Origin: Pseudarthrobacter defluvii
GTDB taxonomy: Bacteria > Actinomycetota > Actinomycetes > Actinomycetales > Micrococcaceae
Direction: 5' to 3'
Assembly: GCF_030323865.1 (NCBI RefSeq)
Contig: NZ_CP066362.1
Span: 4,030,001-4,094,000, forward strand
DNA: 64,000 bases
In this document: positions 62,328 to 64,000 of the stretch, one piece after another
How the letters are laid out: each line of letters starts with the position of its first letter
How positions within the stretch are numbered: the stretch's first letter is position 1
Translations under genes and position numbers: made by a program
The notes under the pieces: generated by a model
Databases searched by the model: none
What the model was told of the DNA's origin: nothing
What the model saw: the letters and a program-made list of their open reading frames with translations, nothing else

Positions 62328-62924
62328 ATGTCAGAGCGCGCAGAATTCGAGGCAACACCATCCGGACCGGAGGGCGGTCACGGAACTCCGGTACCGCAGT
62401 ACGGCCAGCGGTCATCGGAACCATGGCTGCCGCCCGCAGGCCAGTTCCAGCTCCCGGTGCCCGCGCCGACAGCTCCGCGGGAGGACGTGGTGCGCGGCGC
62501 CGTCTACGCTCTGGCGGCGGTTCCGGTAGGCATCGCCGCCTGGCTGGTGCTGTGGAACATGGGCTGGATGGCCTCCATCGTTGCCTTTATCGCCGCGGCG
62601 CTGGCAGCGCGCCTGTACGTCACGGGAGCCGGCGGCATCATCAGCCGGCGGGGCGCATGGGTGGTTGTGGCAATAACGGCGGTGACGGTGCTGCTGTCGT
62701 TCTGGGGCGGCATGCTGGTGGACGCGGCGAAGTACCTTGGCGGGGGCTCTCCCCTGCTGATGCTGGCAGATGCCCAGACCTGGGACCTGCTCCTCTTCAA
62801 CCTCTCGACGAACCGGGAACTGGTCGACGGGTACGGCGGGGACTTCCTCGTTGCCCTGCTGTTCAGTGGCCTGGGCTGCTTCTTCACACTCCGCCGGTTG
62901 TTCGCCCAAACCCGGACCAGCTAG
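62328..62924 (+). CDS. Hypothetical membrane protein, four helices
   Basis: 198 aa. A Pro/Gly-rich cytoplasmic N-terminus of about 50 residues (with PVPQYGQRS) precedes hydrophobic segments near 57-76, 78-98, 110-130 and 172-190. I recognise no family. GGGGGA lies three bases before the ATG. It stands alone after a terminator; its stop overlaps the end of the short remnant on the other strand. Confidence 0.7.
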   Translation: MSERAEFEATPSGPEGGHGTPVPQYGQRSSEPWLPPAGQFQLPVPAPTAPREDVVRGAVYALAAVPVGIAAWLVLWNMGWMASIVAFIAAALAARLYVTGAGGIISRRGAWVVVAITAVTVLLSFWGGMLVDAAKYLGGGSPLLMLADAQTWDLLLFNLSTNRELVDGYGGDFLVALLFSGLGCFFTLRRLFAQTRTS

Positions 62925-63028
62925 CCGGAAGCAGCTCGCGCAAACCATGCGGGCTGTCCCCAGCTGGACCGTTCCGTCACGCCCGGCAGCGCGAGGGCAG
63001 CCTGCCTGACATCCTCTTCGGTGACCAT
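62921..63028 (-). pseudogene. Truncated MmcQ/YjbR-like protein remnant
   Basis: Frame of 35 codons on the minus strand reading MVTEEDVRQAALALPGVTE then SSWGQPAWFARAASG and stop. The opening matches the N-terminus of MmcQ/YjbR-like (CyaY-fold) proteins, which normally run to about 115-130 residues. The stop falls where the first beta strands should begin, and no continuation is seen in other frames, which here belong to the membrane protein. Likely a decayed gene. The rest of the 62925-63160 spacer shows nothing recognisable. Confidence 0.45.
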
Positions 63029-63160
63029 GGGTCCGAGTCTGCCCCCGGCGTGGCGGCGGGAGAAGGGCGCGTCGTACCGGGCTGCACACTGGGACGGGGG
63101 TTCGCTGCGCAGGGGCAGTCCCTGCCCACTGAGAGCAGGGGAGGCTGCGCGGCGGCGTTC

Positions 63161-63970
63161 CTACCCGCGGGCGGTGAGGTCTGCGGAAATGAGCTTGGCG
63201 GTGGCCACAATTTCCTGTGCGACCGATGCCAGATAGGCGTCCGGGTCCGGCTTGGCCTCCACAGACTGGGCCTGCAGGCTGACGTTGACGGCGGCCACCA
63301 CCTTGGCCCCGTCATACACGGGCGCCGCGACGGACATGAGGCCCAGTTCCAGTTCCTGGTTGAGCAGGCACCAGCCCTGGGCGCGGACGGTTTCCAGGAC
63401 GGCGAGCAGCTCGGGAACTGTTGCCAGGGCGCGCGGAGTAAGCGGCTTGATGTCCGCGGCCGCCAGGTATGCCTTGAGCTCCGCCGGGGGCAGGTGCGCG
63501 AGCAGAACCCGGCCCATGGACGTGGCGTACGCGGGGAACCGGGTCCCCACCGTGATGCCGATGGTCATGATCCGGCGGGTGGTGACCCTGGCAATGTAGG
63601 CGATGTCCGTGCCGTCCAGCACCGCAGCGGAGGTGGATTCGCCCAGCTTCAGGGACAGTTCCTCGAGGTGCGGCTGGGCCAGTTGCGGCAGGGACAGCCC
63701 GGAGAGGTACGCGTAGCCCAGCTGGAGCACCTTTGCCGTCAGCGCGAAGGTCTTGCCGTCGGTCCGCACGTAGCCGAGTTCCACGAGCGTGTGCAGGAAC
63801 CTGCGCGCGGTGGCGCGGGTCAACCCGGTGCGGGACGCGACCTCCGTGAGGGTCATGACGGGGCGGTCGGCGTCGAAGGCACGGATCACGGCCAGGCCCC
63901 GTGCCAGCGACTGGACGTACTGGTCGCTGGCCTGCGGGGGCTGGGTTTCCGTGCGGACGGCGTCGGTCAT
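63161..63970 (-). CDS. IclR family regulator, PcaR-like
   Basis: 269 aa from the ATG at 63970; a GTG at 63979 adds three residues. Winged helix at about 22-80 (MTLTEVASRTGLTRATARRFLHTLVELGYV), then the effector domain with [32 protein letters not shown]. This text is close to PcaR/PcaU regulators of beta-ketoadipate genes. Its target is probably beyond the window on the right. It also resembles the IclR at 58.9 kb, perhaps by duplication. Confidence 0.88.
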   Translation of the reverse strand: MTDAVRTETQPPQASDQYVQSLARGLAVIRAFDADRPVMTLTEVASRTGLTRATARRFLHTLVELGYVRTDGKTFALTAKVLQLGYAYLSGLSLPQLAQPHLEELSLKLGESTSAAVLDGTDIAYIARVTTRRIMTIGITVGTRFPAYATSMGRVLLAHLPPAELKAYLAAADIKPLTPRALATVPELLAVLETVRAQGWCLLNQELELGLMSVAAPVYDGAKVVAAVNVSLQAQSVEAKPDPDAYLASVAQEIVATAKLISADLTARG

Positions 63971-64000
63971 GGTTACCAATCCTAGGTGGCGCTTCCGACG

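Noticed and set aside
62279..63985. 568-codon plus-strand frame crossing three other genes
   Set aside because: It runs through the membrane protein and antisense to the IclR gene; no motif and composition typical of a shadow.
1..64000. CRISPR arrays, tRNA, rRNA, insertion sequences
   Set aside because: No regularly spaced repeats, no cloverleaf with a TTCRA loop, no transposase motifs were seen on reading both strands.

Overview
The window is high-GC, almost gap-free actinobacterial chromosome. Gene content and order (fused mannitol PTS next to ptsI, ald beside a PucR-type regulator, an E1-E1-E2 2-oxoacid dehydrogenase beside an HisC-like aminotransferase, many GntR/IclR/TetR regulators, GTG/TTG starts, TGATG and ATGA overlaps) suggest a soil Micrococcaceae member of the Arthrobacter/Pseudarthrobacter type. 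That assignment is inferred from gene content and style, not from a marker gene. I saw no rRNA, tRNA, CRISPR array, insertion sequence or prophage.

Region by region: 1-6 kb is sugar uptake (mtlD, mtlA, a TetR regulator, divergent ptsI). 5.7-10.8 kb holds a small HTH protein coupled to an alpha/beta hydrolase, a PucR regulator divergent from alanine dehydrogenase, and a Gfo/Idh/MocA oxidoreductase. 10.8-16.8 kb is a four-gene peptide ABC importer with both ATPases in one polypeptide, closed by a strong terminator. 17-21.5 kb holds a TetR/FMN-reductase pair with a clear operator, a GerMN lipoprotein, an aminotransferase, a universal stress protein and a small membrane protein. 21.5-27.7 kb is PAP2 phosphatase, the branched-chain-type 2-oxoacid dehydrogenase operon behind a 40-bp palindrome, an HisC-like aminotransferase and a holin-like membrane protein. 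27.9-35.4 kb is a secreted GH25-like protein, a WXG100-like/hydrolase pair, purB, a histidine phosphatase, a Ser/Thr kinase coupled to a small Cys protein, a MarR regulator and a GNAT enzyme. 35.6-39.6 kb is an Fe(III)-type ABC importer.

From 39.6 kb on the window becomes catabolic. It carries a FAD monooxygenase/TetR pair; 4-hydroxybenzoate monooxygenase (pobA) with an IclR regulator and an aromatic-acid transporter; a FUSC/ACT-domain pair; a five-gene cluster of unknown substrate (MFS, GntR, a hydantoin-racemase homologue without catalytic cysteines, a hydantoinase-like amidohydrolase, and a maleate-isomerase/arylmalonate-decarboxylase homologue); a lipid kinase; the three-subunit proton-translocating transhydrogenase; a GntR-controlled ligJ-ligK pair (last steps of protocatechuate/gallate 4,5-cleavage); an IclR regulator; a shikimate dehydrogenase divergent from a shikimate-type transporter; and a further IclR regulator. 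Together these point to uptake of plant-derived aromatic and hydroaromatic acids and their conversion toward protocatechuate and then pyruvate/oxaloacetate. The ring-cleavage dioxygenase itself is not in the window.

The least explained parts are the 47-52 kb cluster, the WXG100-like/hydrolase pair near 30 kb, the kinase/small-protein/MarR unit near 34 kb, and two short gene remnants near 46.9 and 63.0 kb. Many intergenic regions carry clear palindromes that pair naturally with the adjacent regulator; these are listed as separate sites. Functions are assigned from visible motifs and family knowledge; no database search was run.
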